49,219 nucleotides of DNA from Enhydrobacter aerosaccus (GCA_903832005.1 CAIKZO010000033.1:1-49219); one strand, 5' to 3'. Numbered from the stretch's first letter, positions 31,533 to 40,921 are shown. The notes: generated by a model from the sequence alone, not told the origin. A program made the numbers and translations.

Positions 31533-31589
31533 GTGTTTCCTCTCCTTGCGTCAGACGACGTATACTGAACGGGCATTCAGGAGCAAGTC

Positions 31590-33275
31590 ATGAGCTTCGA
31601 CCTTAAGATCGCAGGCGGCACCATCGTCGACGGCACGGGCAAGCCGGGCTTCGTGGGCGACATCGGCATCAAGGACGGCAAGGTCGTTGCCCTCGGCAAG
31701 GCCGACGGACCTGCTGCCACCACGATCGACGCCACGGGCAAGATCGTCTCCCCCGGCTTCGTCGACGTGCACACTCACTACGACGCCCAAATCCTGTGGG
31801 ATCGCATGCTTTCGATCTCGCCCTGGCATGGGGTCACCACGACCGTGATCGGCAACTGCGGCTTTGGCGTTGCCCCTACTCGCGCCGCACATCGGAAACT
31901 CATTCTGCAGACGCTGGAGAAGGTCGAGGGCATGAGCTTCGACGCGCTGCAGGAGTGCCTGGGCGACGACTGGCCGTTCGAGACCTTCCCGCAGTATCTC
32001 GACACCGTCGAAAAGCGCGGCTCGGCGATCAATGTGGCCGCCCTGTTCGGCCACACGCCGCTGCGCATGTACGTGATGGGCGAGGAATCGACGGAACGCG
32101 CCTCGACGCCCGACGAACTGGCCGCGATGAAGAAGCTGATGCGGGAGGCGATGGAGGCCGGCGCGATCGGCTTCGGCACCTCCGTGTCGGTCAGCCACAA
32201 CGGCTATGCCGGCAAGCCGGTGCCCAGCCGCCAGGCCACGCCCGAGGAGATGGACGGGCTGGTCTCGGTGATGGGCGAGATGAAGCGCGGCCTGATGCAG
32301 ATCACCATTGGCCGCGAGTTCTCGACGCGCCACATGGCCGAGGTCAGCCGCAAGTACGGCGTGCCGGTCACCTGGACGGCGCTGCTGTCGTATCTCTACG
32401 GGCCGGGCGGTCATCGCAAGCAGCTCGACCTCGCCGCCGAACAGCGCAAGTCGGGCGCCATGGTGATCCCGCAGGTGAGCTGCCGGCCGCTCAACTTCGA
32501 ATTCACCTTCGCCGAGCCGTTCATCTTCGACGTGATGAAGTTCATGAACGAACTGGCGGTCGCCGATTCCAAGTCGCCGGGTGCGCGCCGCCGCGCCTAT
32601 GCCGATCCGGCGTGGCGCGAGAAGCTGCGCAGCGAGGTGACGCCGCTCTTCCAGAAGTGGTGGGACCGCGTGGTCATCGCCTGGGCGCCCTCGGCGCGCG
32701 AACTCGAGGAGATGCCGCTCGCCGCAGCCGCAGCCCGGCTCGGCAAGGATCCGGTCGATCTCGCACTCGATTTGGCGCTGGCCAACGACCTGAAGGCGCG
32801 CTTCCGCATGGCCGTGATGAACTTCGACGAGAAGGAAGTGGCCGAGCTGATCACCGATCCCAACACGATCATTGCGCTCAGCGACGCCGGCGCCCACGCC
32901 AGCCAGCTCTGCGACGCCTGCTATTCGACCTACCTGCTGGGCCACTGGGTACGCGACCGCAAGGTCTTCACGCTCGAGCAGGCCGTGCACAATCTGACGC
33001 AACGCCCGGCCGAGATGTTCGGCATCACCGATCGCGGCGTGCTGGCCGAAGGCCGCCCGGCCGACGTCGTGGTATTCGATCCGGCGACCGTCGGGCCCGG
33101 CCCGCTGAAGCGCGTGTTCGACATGCCGGCCGGCGCCGACCGGCTGGTGTCGGAGGCGAGCGGCATCGACGCCGTGATCGTGAACGGCAAACTGATTCGC
33201 CGCGACAACAAGGATGTCGTCGCGGCCAACGACAAGCTGCCGGGCCGCCTGTTGCGGCACGGTCGTGCTGCTTGA
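31590..33275 (+). CDS. N-acyl-D-amino-acid deacylase-type amidohydrolase
   Basis: A 561-residue amidohydrolase (D-aminoacylase family). The metal-binding motif DVHTHYDAQ has His61 and His63, and the family cysteine follows in GNCGFGVAP. The later motif IIALSDAGAHASQLCD contains the catalytic Asp. The C-terminal composite beta domain ends with typical GRPADVVVFDP. Members hydrolyse N-acyl-D-amino acids or related amides; the substrate is not determined. An AGGAG site precedes the ATG. It is the first of three co-oriented genes. Confidence 0.86.
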   Translation: MSFDLKIAGGTIVDGTGKPGFVGDIGIKDGKVVALGKADGPAATTIDATGKIVSPGFVDVHTHYDAQILWDRMLSISPWHGVTTTVIGNCGFGVAPTRAAHRKLILQTLEKVEGMSFDALQECLGDDWPFETFPQYLDTVEKRGSAINVAALFGHTPLRMYVMGEESTERASTPDELAAMKKLMREAMEAGAIGFGTSVSVSHNGYAGKPVPSRQATPEEMDGLVSVMGEMKRGLMQITIGREFSTRHMAEVSRKYGVPVTWTALLSYLYGPGGHRKQLDLAAEQRKSGAMVIPQVSCRPLNFEFTFAEPFIFDVMKFMNELAVADSKSPGARRRAYADPAWREKLRSEVTPLFQKWWDRVVIAWAPSARELEEMPLAAAAARLGKDPVDLALDLALANDLKARFRMAVMNFDEKEVAELITDPNTIIALSDAGAHASQLCDACYSTYLLGHWVRDRKVFTLEQAVHNLTQRPAEMFGITDRGVLAEGRPADVVVFDPATVGPGPLKRVFDMPAGADRLVSEASGIDAVIVNGKLIRRDNKDVVAANDKLPGRLLRHGRAA

Positions 33276-33300
33276 AATCTGAAAGAGGGAGACAACGACA

Positions 33301-33603
33301 ATGATCAACGTCATCGCCATCATCACCGCCAAGCCCGGCAAGCGCGACGATATCCTGAAGAACTTCAAGGCCAACGTGCCTGCGGTTCACGCCGAGAAGG
33401 GCTGCATCGAGTACGGCGCGACGGTCGACACCGACGGCGGCCCGTTCGCCAAGTTCGGCCCCGACACGTTCGTGGTGATCGAGAAGTGGGAGACCATGGA
33501 CGATCTCAAGGCGCACGGCGCCTCGGCGCACATGAAGGCCTATGGAGAGAAGAACAAGGATCTCGTCGCCACGCGCGCCGTGCATGTGCTGAACAACGTT
33601 TGA
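33301..33603 (+). CDS. Antibiotic biosynthesis monooxygenase (ABM)-domain protein
   Basis: A 100-residue dimeric ferredoxin-like protein of the YgiN type. It shows the pattern MINVIAIITAKPGKRDDILK, then AEKGCIEYGATVD and FVVIEKWETMDDLKAHGASAHMKAY. Members are quinol monooxygenases or heme-related oxygenases, and many have no known substrate. It starts 25 bases after the deacylase, with GAGGGAGA as ribosome site. Its TGA overlaps the probable TTG start of the next gene. Confidence 0.85.
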   Translation: MINVIAIITAKPGKRDDILKNFKANVPAVHAEKGCIEYGATVDTDGGPFAKFGPDTFVVIEKWETMDDLKAHGASAHMKAYGEKNKDLVATRAVHVLNNV

Positions 33604-34403
33604 TCGACGAAGCTCTCATCGCGGACTACGACCGCGACGGCGTCGTCTGTGTGCACGGCGCGTTCGATCCCGCGTGGGTCGAGCGCCTGCGCGCGGCGAT
33701 CGAGCGCGACCTCGCCGCGCCCGGCCCCAACGCGACCAACTTCGCCGAGGGCAGCAGCGCCGGGAAATTCTTCGGCGACATGTTCATGTGGAAGCAGGAT
33801 ACGGACTTCCACGCCGCCGCACTCGAGTCCCCCGCTCCCGCGATCGCCGCACGACTGATGGGCTCGACGCGTGCCGATTTCTTTTACGACCAGCTCTTCG
33901 TGAAGGAGCCCGGCACCGCCCACCCCACGCCGTGGCATCAGGATCAGCCCTACTGGCCGGTGACAGGCTGGCAGATCACATCGGTCTGGATCGCGCTCGA
34001 CGAGATCGACCGCAGCAACGGCGCGGTCGAGTTCATCGCGGGCTCGCACAGGTGGGGCGTGAACTACCGGCCGACGCCGTTCCGAAAGGGCCACGACGTC
34101 AAGTTCACCTCGAGCGATCTGGTGGATATCCCCGACATCGACGCCGACCGCTCGAAGTACGACATCAAATCGTGGCGCATGGCGCCTGGCGACTGTCTGG
34201 TGTTCCACGCGATGATCGTGCATGGCGCGCCGGGCAACGACACGCCGGGCGCCCGCCGTCGTGGGCTATCGCTCCGCTACACCGGCGACGATGCGCGTTA
34301 CGATCCGCGGCCTGGGACCTTCCAGTTTCCGCATATTCCGCAATTGTCGCCAGGTGCGCCGATGACGTGCGAACTCTTCCCGCAGGTGTGGCCCCCAGGC
34401 TAA
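33600..34403 (+). CDS. Phytanoyl-CoA dioxygenase (PhyH) family protein
   Basis: A 267-residue Fe(II)/2-oxoglutarate oxygenase. The metal triad is His113 and Asp115 (TPWHQDQPYWP) and His208 (MIVHGAPGN), with a following Arg for 2-oxoglutarate in RRRGLSLRY. The N-terminus is uncertain: a TTG at 33600 overlaps the upstream stop (TTGA) and gives the expected family start (DEALIADYDRDGVVCVHG). The alternative in-frame start at 33486 would overlap the ABM gene by 118 bases. Coupling to that gene is likely. Confidence 0.84.
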   Translation: MIDEALIADYDRDGVVCVHGAFDPAWVERLRAAIERDLAAPGPNATNFAEGSSAGKFFGDMFMWKQDTDFHAAALESPAPAIAARLMGSTRADFFYDQLFVKEPGTAHPTPWHQDQPYWPVTGWQITSVWIALDEIDRSNGAVEFIAGSHRWGVNYRPTPFRKGHDVKFTSSDLVDIPDIDADRSKYDIKSWRMAPGDCLVFHAMIVHGAPGNDTPGARRRGLSLRYTGDDARYDPRPGTFQFPHIPQLSPGAPMTCELFPQVWPPG

Positions 34404-34407
34404 GGAA

Positions 34408-35070
34408 TCATGCCATAATCCCTTCGGTCACCATGTCGAGCATGCCGTCGATCAGCTCGTCGCGCTTGGTCCAGGGAAATTCGGGGTTGTTGATCAGCGC
34501 GGCAACGAGGCCGTGCAGCCCCATCCAGCAGAGTTCGGCCGCGGTATCGGCGGGATACTTCAGTTTCACGCCGGCGGCCTCAGCGGCCTTCAGTTGCTCG
34601 ACCAGCTTGGCAAAGGCGATCGCGCCGGTGGCGCCGGGCTTGGTGGCGTCGATTTCCTCGGGCTTGTGGCCGCGATCCTTGATGTGCTTGGGCGTGTTGC
34701 CCGACATGAAGGTGAGCCAGTATTCGCGCGGATGCTCCAGGCCGAACTTGATGTAGGCCCGGCCGCAGGCGCGCAGGCTCTCGCGCGGCTTCAGACCTTC
34801 GCGGTCGATGCTGCTCATCTCCTCGATCAGGAAGCCGAACGTCTGGTCGCAGAGCGCCAGCATGATCGCTTCCTTGTCGGAAAAGTAGAGGTAGAGGGCG
34901 GGCGCGGAGACGCCCACGCGATCGGCGATCTTGCGGATCGTGGTCGCGGCGTAGCCTTCCTCGAGGAACAGCTCCTTGGCCGCGGCCAGGATTTCGTCGC
35001 GTCGGGTATGCCCCTCTCCGCGGCGCTTGCGTCCCCCCAGCGTGGATAAGGCGGGCAAAATTTCCTCCAT
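34408..35070 (-). CDS. TetR-family repressor of the adjacent RND efflux genes
   Basis: A 220-residue TetR/AcrR regulator. The N-terminal helix-turn-helix spans about residues 24-68 (RRDEILAAAKELFLEEGYAA and KIADRVGVSAPALYLYFSDK). The C-terminal ligand domain resembles TetR_C_13-type pockets; the ligand is unknown. It is divergent from the membrane-fusion gene at 35170, with an inverted-repeat operator candidate between. It presumably represses both itself and the pump, as is common for this layout. Confidence 0.9.
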   Translation of the reverse strand: MEEILPALSTLGGRKRRGEGHTRRDEILAAAKELFLEEGYAATTIRKIADRVGVSAPALYLYFSDKEAIMLALCDQTFGFLIEEMSSIDREGLKPRESLRACGRAYIKFGLEHPREYWLTFMSGNTPKHIKDRGHKPEEIDATKPGATGAIAFAKLVEQLKAAEAAGVKLKYPADTAAELCWMGLHGLVAALINNPEFPWTKRDELIDGMLDMVTEGIMA

Positions 35071-35092
35071 GGCCTTGACTCTTATATGACCA

Positions 35093-35121
35093 ACGTTAAC
35101 TTATCAACGGTCAGTTAACGT
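35093..35121. promoter_or_regulatory. Candidate TetR operator between repressor and RND genes
   Basis: A perfect inverted repeat ACGTTAACT-N11-AGTTAACGT lies in the divergent intergenic region, 22 bases from the repressor start and 48 bases from the efflux gene start. A wider weak symmetry TGACC...GGTCA overlaps it. The location and AT-rich symmetric character fit a TetR-type binding site. Confidence 0.68.
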
Positions 35122-35169
35122 CGTTCAGTCGGCTCGCGAGTAGTGTAAACGCAGCAAAGAGGCCCCGCC

Positions 35170-36291
35170 ATGCGTCTCCCCGTAAAACTTGCACTTGCAG
35201 CCTCCAGCACCCTCGCCGTGGCCGCGATCGGCTACGCAGCCCTGAACTGGCAATCCAAGAACGCTCACGTGGCGGTAAATGATCCCGTCGTGCGACCGGC
35301 TCGCGTGATGGAGATCGCCTACCGCCGCGAGGGACAGGCGCTGGTGCTGGCGGGCACGGTCGTGCCGCGCATCGAGACCCCACTGGGCTTCCGTGTCTCC
35401 GGCAAGATCATCCACCGCTCGGTCGATGTCGGCACCGTGGTGCAGGCCGGCCAGCTGATCGCCGAGCTCGATCCCTCCGACTACAGGCTCGCCGTCGAAA
35501 ACGCGCGCGCGGCCTTTGCCGCGGCCGAGGGCGACTTCATGCGCGCCAAGGCCGACCACGAGCGCTACACGCAGCTGCGCAACAGTGCTGCTTTCATGCA
35601 GCAGACGCTCGATACGCGGAAGTCGGCCGCCACCACGGCGCAAGGCCGCATGGACCAGGCGAAGAGCCAGCTCGAGAGCGCCGAGCACAATCTCGCCTAT
35701 ACGGAGCTGCATGCCGACGCCGCCGGCGTCATCACTGCCGTCCAGGGCGAGGCGGGCCAGGTCGTGGCGCAGGGCCAGAGCGTCGCCAAGCTCGCCCGCA
35801 CCGACGAACTCGAGATCCTGGTCGGCGTGCCCGAGCATCGCCTGCAGGCCGCGCGCGAGACCGACACGGCGACCTTCGAATTGTGGTCCGAGCCCGGTCA
35901 CCGCTACGCCGCCAAGCTGCGTGAACTCTCGCCCAGCGCCGATCCCACGACCCGCACCTATCCCGCGCGCTTCAGCGTGATGGAAAAGCCCGCCTTCATC
36001 GGCCTCGGCATGACCGCGACGCTCTCCTTCGAGCGACCCGACGCGCGCCCCGTAGCCGAAGTGCCGCTGGCCGCGATCTTCCAGCACGGCACGCGGCCGG
36101 CGGTATGGGTGGTCGACAAGCAGACCGGCACGGTCGAACTCCGCCCCGTCCAGATCGCGCGCTGGCGCAGCGACACCGCGGCCATCCTCTCCGGCGTGAA
36201 GGACGGCGAGCTGATCGCCATCGCGGGCGTGCACAAGCTCGAGGCCGGCCAGAAGGTGAAGCCGCTGCAGCAGCAGGCCGCGGCGCGCTGA
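35170..36291 (+). CDS. RND efflux periplasmic adaptor (membrane fusion protein)
   Basis: A 373-residue HlyD/AcrA-type adaptor linking the inner-membrane pump to an outer-membrane channel. Residues about 7-26 form an uncleaved or cleaved signal helix. The barrel-sandwich halves are visible around GFRVSGKIIHRSVDVGTVVQ and LHADAAGVITAVQGEAGQVV. A helical hairpin lies between them (about 105-180), and the beta-barrel and membrane-proximal domains follow. It precedes the pump gene by two bases. No lipobox is seen. No outer-membrane factor is encoded nearby. Confidence 0.9.
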   Translation: MRLPVKLALAASSTLAVAAIGYAALNWQSKNAHVAVNDPVVRPARVMEIAYRREGQALVLAGTVVPRIETPLGFRVSGKIIHRSVDVGTVVQAGQLIAELDPSDYRLAVENARAAFAAAEGDFMRAKADHERYTQLRNSAAFMQQTLDTRKSAATTAQGRMDQAKSQLESAEHNLAYTELHADAAGVITAVQGEAGQVVAQGQSVAKLARTDELEILVGVPEHRLQAARETDTATFELWSEPGHRYAAKLRELSPSADPTTRTYPARFSVMEKPAFIGLGMTATLSFERPDARPVAEVPLAAIFQHGTRPAVWVVDKQTGTVELRPVQIARWRSDTAAILSGVKDGELIAIAGVHKLEAGQKVKPLQQQAAAR

Positions 36292-36293
36292 AG

Positions 36294-39200
36294 ATGGCCG
36301 AGAATACCAAATCGCGGACGAACCTCAGTGAACTGGCGCTGCGCAACAGCACCCTCACTGTTTTCTTCATGCTGGTGCTGACGATCGCCGGCGTTTACGC
36401 CTACTTCTCCCTCGGCCGCGCCGAGGATCCGCCCTTTACCATCAAGCAGATGGTCGTGTCGGCCGCCTGGCCGGGCGCCACCGCGCGTGAGATGGAACAG
36501 CAGGTCACCGACAAGATCGAGACCAAGCTGCAGGAACTGCCCTACTTTTACAACGTCACCAGCTACACCAAGCCCGGCGAGATGGTGATCTACGTCTCGC
36601 TGCGCGACGACGTCCCGCCCGCCAAGGTGGCCGACCTGTGGTACCAGGTGCGCAAGAAAGTCGGCGACATCAAGGGAACGCTGCCGCAGGGCGTCGTCGG
36701 CCCAGGCTTCAACGACGAATACGGCGACACCTACAGCCTGATCTGGGCCTTCGAGGCCGACGGCTTCTCCGCCGCTGAAGTGAAGACGATCGTGAAGGAT
36801 GTACGCCAGCGCGTGCTGCGCGTGCCCGACATCACCAAGGCCGATCTGTTCGGCGTGCAAGACGAGAAGATTTACATCGAGTTCAGCCACACGCGGCTGG
36901 CCATGCTGGGCGTCACCGTCGAGCAGATCCTCGACGCCGTGCGCAAGCAGAACGCCATCGTCGCTTCCGGAGTCGTCGAGACCAAGGGCGAGCGCGTCGC
37001 CGTCAGGGTCGATGGCGCGCCTGTGTCGGCCGAAGACGTGGCCACCCTTCCCTTTAGCGCCAACGGTCAGACCCTCACCCTGGCCGACGTCGCCACCATC
37101 CGGCGCGGCTACGTCGATCCGCCGCAAAGCTCGATGCGCTTCGCCGGCAAGCCTGTGATCGGGCTGGGCGTCGTGATGGCGCCCGGCGGAAACGTCGAGG
37201 CGCTGGGCAAGACGCTCGAAAAGACCATGGCCGATATCGAGCGCGACCTGCCGGTCGGCATCACCGTGCACCGCGCCGCCAACCAGCCCGAGGTCGTCGA
37301 AAGCTCGTTCGAGGAGTTCATCCATTCGTTGGGCGAGGCGCTGGCCATCGTGCTGCTGGTCTCGTTCGTCAGCTTGGGCGTCCGCACCGGCGTGATCGTG
37401 GCGCTCTCGGTGCCGTTGGTGCTGGCGATCACCTTCGTCGGCATGATGCTGCTCGGCATCGATTTCCAGCGCATTTCGCTCGGTGCCCTCATCATTGCAC
37501 TCGGCCTCCTGGTCGACGACGCGATCATCGCCGTCGAGATGATGATGGTGAAGCTGGAGCAAGGCTTCAGCCGCACGGAAGCCGCGACCTACGCCTACAC
37601 CTCGACCGCCTTCCCGATGCTGACCGGCACCCTGGTCACCGCGGCAGGCTTCGTGCCGGTGGGCTTCGCCAAGTCGAGCGCCGGCGAATACACCAACTCG
37701 ATCTTCTGGGTGGTCGGCATCTCGCTGATCATCTCGTGGTTCGTGGCCGTGTTGTTCACACCGTGGCTGGGCTACCACCTGTTGCCCCAGCCCAAGGTCG
37801 AGGCGCATCACGATGCCTACTCGGGCCGCCTCTACCAGTTTTTCCGCAAGCTCGTCGTGTGGTGCGTCACCTGGCGCAAGACGACCATCGCCATCACGGC
37901 TTTGGCCTTCGTCGGTGCGATGGGCGCCTTCGGCTTTGTGCAGAAGCAGTTCTTCCCGACCGCCAACCGGCCCGAGCTGATCGTCGACCTGCGCCTGGCC
38001 CAAGGCGCCTCCTACGCCGCGACCGACGCCGAGGTCGCCAAGCTCGAGAAGTGGCTGTCGAAGAACGACGACGTCGCGACCTACACCTCATATATCGGCG
38101 CCGGCAGCCCGCGCTTTTATCTCCCGACCGTGCCCGAACTGACCAACGCCAACTTTGGCCAGGTCATCGTCATGACCAAGGGACTGGACGAGCGCGAGCG
38201 GGTCGTCACCGCACTCAACACGCTTTTCAACGAAGGCTTCGAGGCGGTGCGCGGCCGCGTACAGCGCCTGCAGAACGGCCCGCCGGTCGCCTATCCGGTG
38301 ATGTTCCGCGTGCTGGGTGACGACCCACAGACGGTGCGCAAGGTCGCCGAGCAGGTGCGCCAGGTCTTCAAGGCCGATCCCGCGATCCGCGACGTCAACT
38401 TCGACTGGAACGAACTGGCCAAGACCGTGCGGCTCGAGGTCGACCAGAGCAAGGCGCGCGCGCTCGGCGTCGACTCACAGCTGCTGGGCAACACGCTGCA
38501 GACGCTGCTGAGCGGCGTCACCGTCACGCAATACCGCGAGGGCACCGAGACGATCGACGTCGTGGCCCGCGCGGTCGACAGCGAACGCCTCAGCGTCGAG
38601 GGGCTGGAGGCGATCAACCTCCGCACCGCGACCGGCGGCGTGGTCTCGCTCGCCCAGCTCGCCAAGCTTCACTTCGACCTCGAGGAGCCGATCCTGTGGC
38701 GGCGCAACAAGGACCTGCTGATGACGGTCCGCGCTGGCGTGATCGACGGCGTGCAGGGTCCCGACGTTGCCACCCGCATCGACAAGGCGCTCGGGCCTAT
38801 GCGCGCGACTTTGCCCTTCGGCTATCGCATCGAAGTGGGCGGCGACAAGGAAGAGAGCGCCAAGAGCCAGGCCTCGATCTTCAAGATGATGCCGGTGATG
38901 GGCTTCCTGATGCTGCTGTTCCTGATGCTGCAGCTGCGAAGCTTCTCCAAGCTGGCGCTGGTGCTGCTCACCGCCCCGCTCGGCCTGATCGGCGTGTCGC
39001 TCTTCCTGCTGCTGTTCAACCAGCCGTTCGGCTTCGTGTCGCTGCTGGGCGTGATCGCGCTGGCCGGCATGATCATGCGCAACTCGGTGATCCTGGTGGA
39101 CCAGATCGACCAGGACATCGAAGCGGGCCACGCCGCCTGGGATGCCGTGATCGACGCCACCGTCCGCCGCGCGCGCCCGATCCTGCTCACCGCCGGCACG

Positions 39201-39410
39201 GCGATCTTCGCCATGGTCCCGTTGTCGCGCAGTGTGTTCTGGGGGCCGATGGCCGTGGCGCTGATGGGCGGCCTCTTGGTCGCAACGGCGCTGACCTTGC
39301 TCTTCCTGCCGGCGCTCTACGCCGCTTGGTTCCGGGTGAAGCGGCCGGCCGTCGAGAGCGAAGTAGCAGTCCGCCGCGATCCACCACACCTGGCGATCGC
39401 TGCGGAGTAG
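36294..39410 (+). CDS. RND-family efflux transporter permease (HAE1/AcrB-type)
   Basis: A 1038-residue trimeric inner-membrane pump with the usual two halves of six helices and large periplasmic loops. The TM4 proton-relay pair is Asp408-Asp409 in LGLLVDDAIIAVEMM. The N-terminal AWPGATAREMEQQVTDKIE and the C-terminal VSLLGVIALAGMIMRNSVIL are hallmark segments. The open frame continues upstream through the adaptor's end, but the ATG at 36294, two bases after that stop, gives the family start. It is convergent with the aldehyde dehydrogenase with only four bases between stops. Substrates are not predictable. Confidence 0.92.
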   Translation: MAENTKSRTNLSELALRNSTLTVFFMLVLTIAGVYAYFSLGRAEDPPFTIKQMVVSAAWPGATAREMEQQVTDKIETKLQELPYFYNVTSYTKPGEMVIYVSLRDDVPPAKVADLWYQVRKKVGDIKGTLPQGVVGPGFNDEYGDTYSLIWAFEADGFSAAEVKTIVKDVRQRVLRVPDITKADLFGVQDEKIYIEFSHTRLAMLGVTVEQILDAVRKQNAIVASGVVETKGERVAVRVDGAPVSAEDVATLPFSANGQTLTLADVATIRRGYVDPPQSSMRFAGKPVIGLGVVMAPGGNVEALGKTLEKTMADIERDLPVGITVHRAANQPEVVESSFEEFIHSLGEALAIVLLVSFVSLGVRTGVIVALSVPLVLAITFVGMMLLGIDFQRISLGALIIALGLLVDDAIIAVEMMMVKLEQGFSRTEAATYAYTSTAFPMLTGTLVTAAGFVPVGFAKSSAGEYTNSIFWVVGISLIISWFVAVLFTPWLGYHLLPQPKVEAHHDAYSGRLYQFFRKLVVWCVTWRKTTIAITALAFVGAMGAFGFVQKQFFPTANRPELIVDLRLAQGASYAATDAEVAKLEKWLSKNDDVATYTSYIGAGSPRFYLPTVPELTNANFGQVIVMTKGLDERERVVTALNTLFNEGFEAVRGRVQRLQNGPPVAYPVMFRVLGDDPQTVRKVAEQVRQVFKADPAIRDVNFDWNELAKTVRLEVDQSKARALGVDSQLLGNTLQTLLSGVTVTQYREGTETIDVVARAVDSERLSVEGLEAINLRTATGGVVSLAQLAKLHFDLEEPILWRRNKDLLMTVRAGVIDGVQGPDVATRIDKALGPMRATLPFGYRIEVGGDKEESAKSQASIFKMMPVMGFLMLLFLMLQLRSFSKLALVLLTAPLGLIGVSLFLLLFNQPFGFVSLLGVIALAGMIMRNSVILVDQIDQDIEAGHAAWDAVIDATVRRARPILLTAGTAIFAMVPLSRSVFWGPMAVALMGGLLVATALTLLFLPALYAAWFRVKRPAVESEVAVRRDPPHLAIAAE

Positions 39411-39414
39411 TTCA

Positions 39415-40845
39415 CTAGGCCGCCTGGTAGCCGATCACGGCCTTGGTCTCGAGAAACTCCTCGAGGCCCCATTCGCCGTACTCGCGTCCGTTGCCGGACT
39501 GCTTGTAGCCGCCGAACGGCGCCGCGGTGTCGCCCATCGGATAGTTGAGGTGCACGTTGCCCGCCCGCATTTGGGCAGCAACCTTGCGGCCCTTCTCCAC
39601 GTCCTTGGCCTGCACGTAGGCCGCGAGGCCATAGACCGTGTCGTTGGCCAGTGCGATCACCTCTTCTTCGCTCTTGTACGGCAGGATGGTGATCACCGGT
39701 CCGAAGATCTCCTCGCGCGCGATCGTCATGTCGTTGCGCACATTGGCGAACACGGTCGGCCGCACATAGTAGCCGCGGTTGAGATGCTCCGGACGGCCCG
39801 GACCGCCGGTCACCAGCTCGGCGCCTTCGTCGATGCCGGCCTGGATCAGCTTCTGGATCTTCTCGTACTGGGCGGCATTCACCACCGGACCGAGCTTGGT
39901 CTCGGCGTTCTTCGGATCGCCGACGACGAACTTCTCGGCGGCTTCCTTGGCGATCTTCTTCACCTCGTCATGCCGGTCCTGCGGCACGAACATCCGCGAC
40001 GGCGCCGTGCACGACTGGCCGGAGTTGGTCATCATGCTGTTGATGCCCTTGGTGACCGCCGTCTGGAAGTCGACGTCGGGCAGCAGGATGTTCGCCGACT
40101 TGCCGCCCAGCTCCTGCGCCACGCGCTTCACGGTCTTGGCCGCAGCCTGCGCCACGAGGATGCCGGCACGGGTCGAACCGGTGAACGACATCATGTCGAT
40201 GTCGGGATGCGAGGACATCGCCTCGCCGACGACCGAACCTGCGCCCTGGACCATGTTGTAGACACCCTTGGGCGTGCCCACCGTGTGCATGATCTCGGAC
40301 CAGATGACGGCGTCGATCGGCGCCTCTTCCGACGGCTTCAGGACCATGGTGCAGCCCGCGGCCAGCGCTGGGAGCACCTTGCAGGCGATCTGGTTGATCG
40401 GCCAGTTCCACGGCGTGATCAGTCCGCACACGCCGATCGGCTCGCGCGCGATCAGGGTCGTGCCCTGCAGGTATTCGAACTTGTACTCCTCGAGCACCGA
40501 GATCATGCGCTCCAGGTGCGCGGTGCCGCGGCCGGCCTGGATCTCGCGCGCGAAGGTCTGCGGCGCGCCCATTTCCTGCGAGATGGCGTCGCCGATTTCG
40601 TTCTGGCGCTTCTTGTACTCGGAGAGGATCGCCTTAAGGAGATCGATGCGCTCCTTGCGCGTCGAGCGGCCCCAGGTGCCGAAGGCCTTGCGCGCGGCGA
40701 CGACCGCACGATCGACGTCGGCGGCGCTGCCCACGGAGATCTTCGTGTAGGCCTCCTCGGTCGAGGGATCGATGACATCCAGCAGAGCGGGCTTGATCGG
40801 GTCCACCCAGGCGCCGTCGATATAGAACTGCTTTTCGTGAGCCAT
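39415..40845 (-). CDS. Aldehyde dehydrogenase family protein (NAD(P)+-dependent)
   Basis: A 476-residue soluble ALDH. The catalytic residues are Cys279 (NSGQSCTAPSR), Glu245 (AQELGGKSAN) and Asn147 (ITPWNWPI), and the cofactor Lys170 is in VLKPSEEAP. The substrate cannot be assigned. A strong ribosome site (GGAGAGGG) precedes the ATG at 40845. The upstream 190 bases hold repeated ATAGCG elements that could be an operator. The gene is divergent from a possible small ORF at 40950. Confidence 0.92.
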   Translation of the reverse strand: MAHEKQFYIDGAWVDPIKPALLDVIDPSTEEAYTKISVGSAADVDRAVVAARKAFGTWGRSTRKERIDLLKAILSEYKKRQNEIGDAISQEMGAPQTFAREIQAGRGTAHLERMISVLEEYKFEYLQGTTLIAREPIGVCGLITPWNWPINQIACKVLPALAAGCTMVLKPSEEAPIDAVIWSEIMHTVGTPKGVYNMVQGAGSVVGEAMSSHPDIDMMSFTGSTRAGILVAQAAAKTVKRVAQELGGKSANILLPDVDFQTAVTKGINSMMTNSGQSCTAPSRMFVPQDRHDEVKKIAKEAAEKFVVGDPKNAETKLGPVVNAAQYEKIQKLIQAGIDEGAELVTGGPGRPEHLNRGYYVRPTVFANVRNDMTIAREEIFGPVITILPYKSEEEVIALANDTVYGLAAYVQAKDVEKGRKVAAQMRAGNVHLNYPMGDTAAPFGGYKQSGNGREYGEWGLEEFLETKAVIGYQAA

Positions 40846-40870
40846 CGTAACCCTCTCCGATTTGGACTTG

Positions 40871-40921
40871 CGCTATTCCCATATGAATATAGCGTATGGC
40901 TGTATACCGCCGAATATAGCG
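40871..40921. promoter_or_regulatory. Repeated GAATATAGCG elements upstream of the ALDH gene
   Basis: GAATATAGCG occurs twice in direct orientation (40885-40894 and 40912-40921), 27 bases apart. An inverted half CGCTAT at 40871-40876 pairs with ATAGCG at 40889-40894. The AT-rich island in GC-rich DNA, located 26-76 bases upstream of the ALDH start, looks like a regulated promoter/operator. No regulator is encoded next to it. Confidence 0.5.

Noticed and set aside
28557..31568. A 1003-codon plus-strand ORF spanning the dioxygenase, membrane protein and dehydrogenase genes
   Set aside because: It runs antisense to three recognised or well-formed genes and overlaps the signal-peptide gene in another frame. 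Composition is shadow-like.
35958..38003. A 681-codon minus-strand ORF opposite the RND genes
   Set aside because: It is the antisense frame of an intact transporter with hallmark motifs on the other strand.
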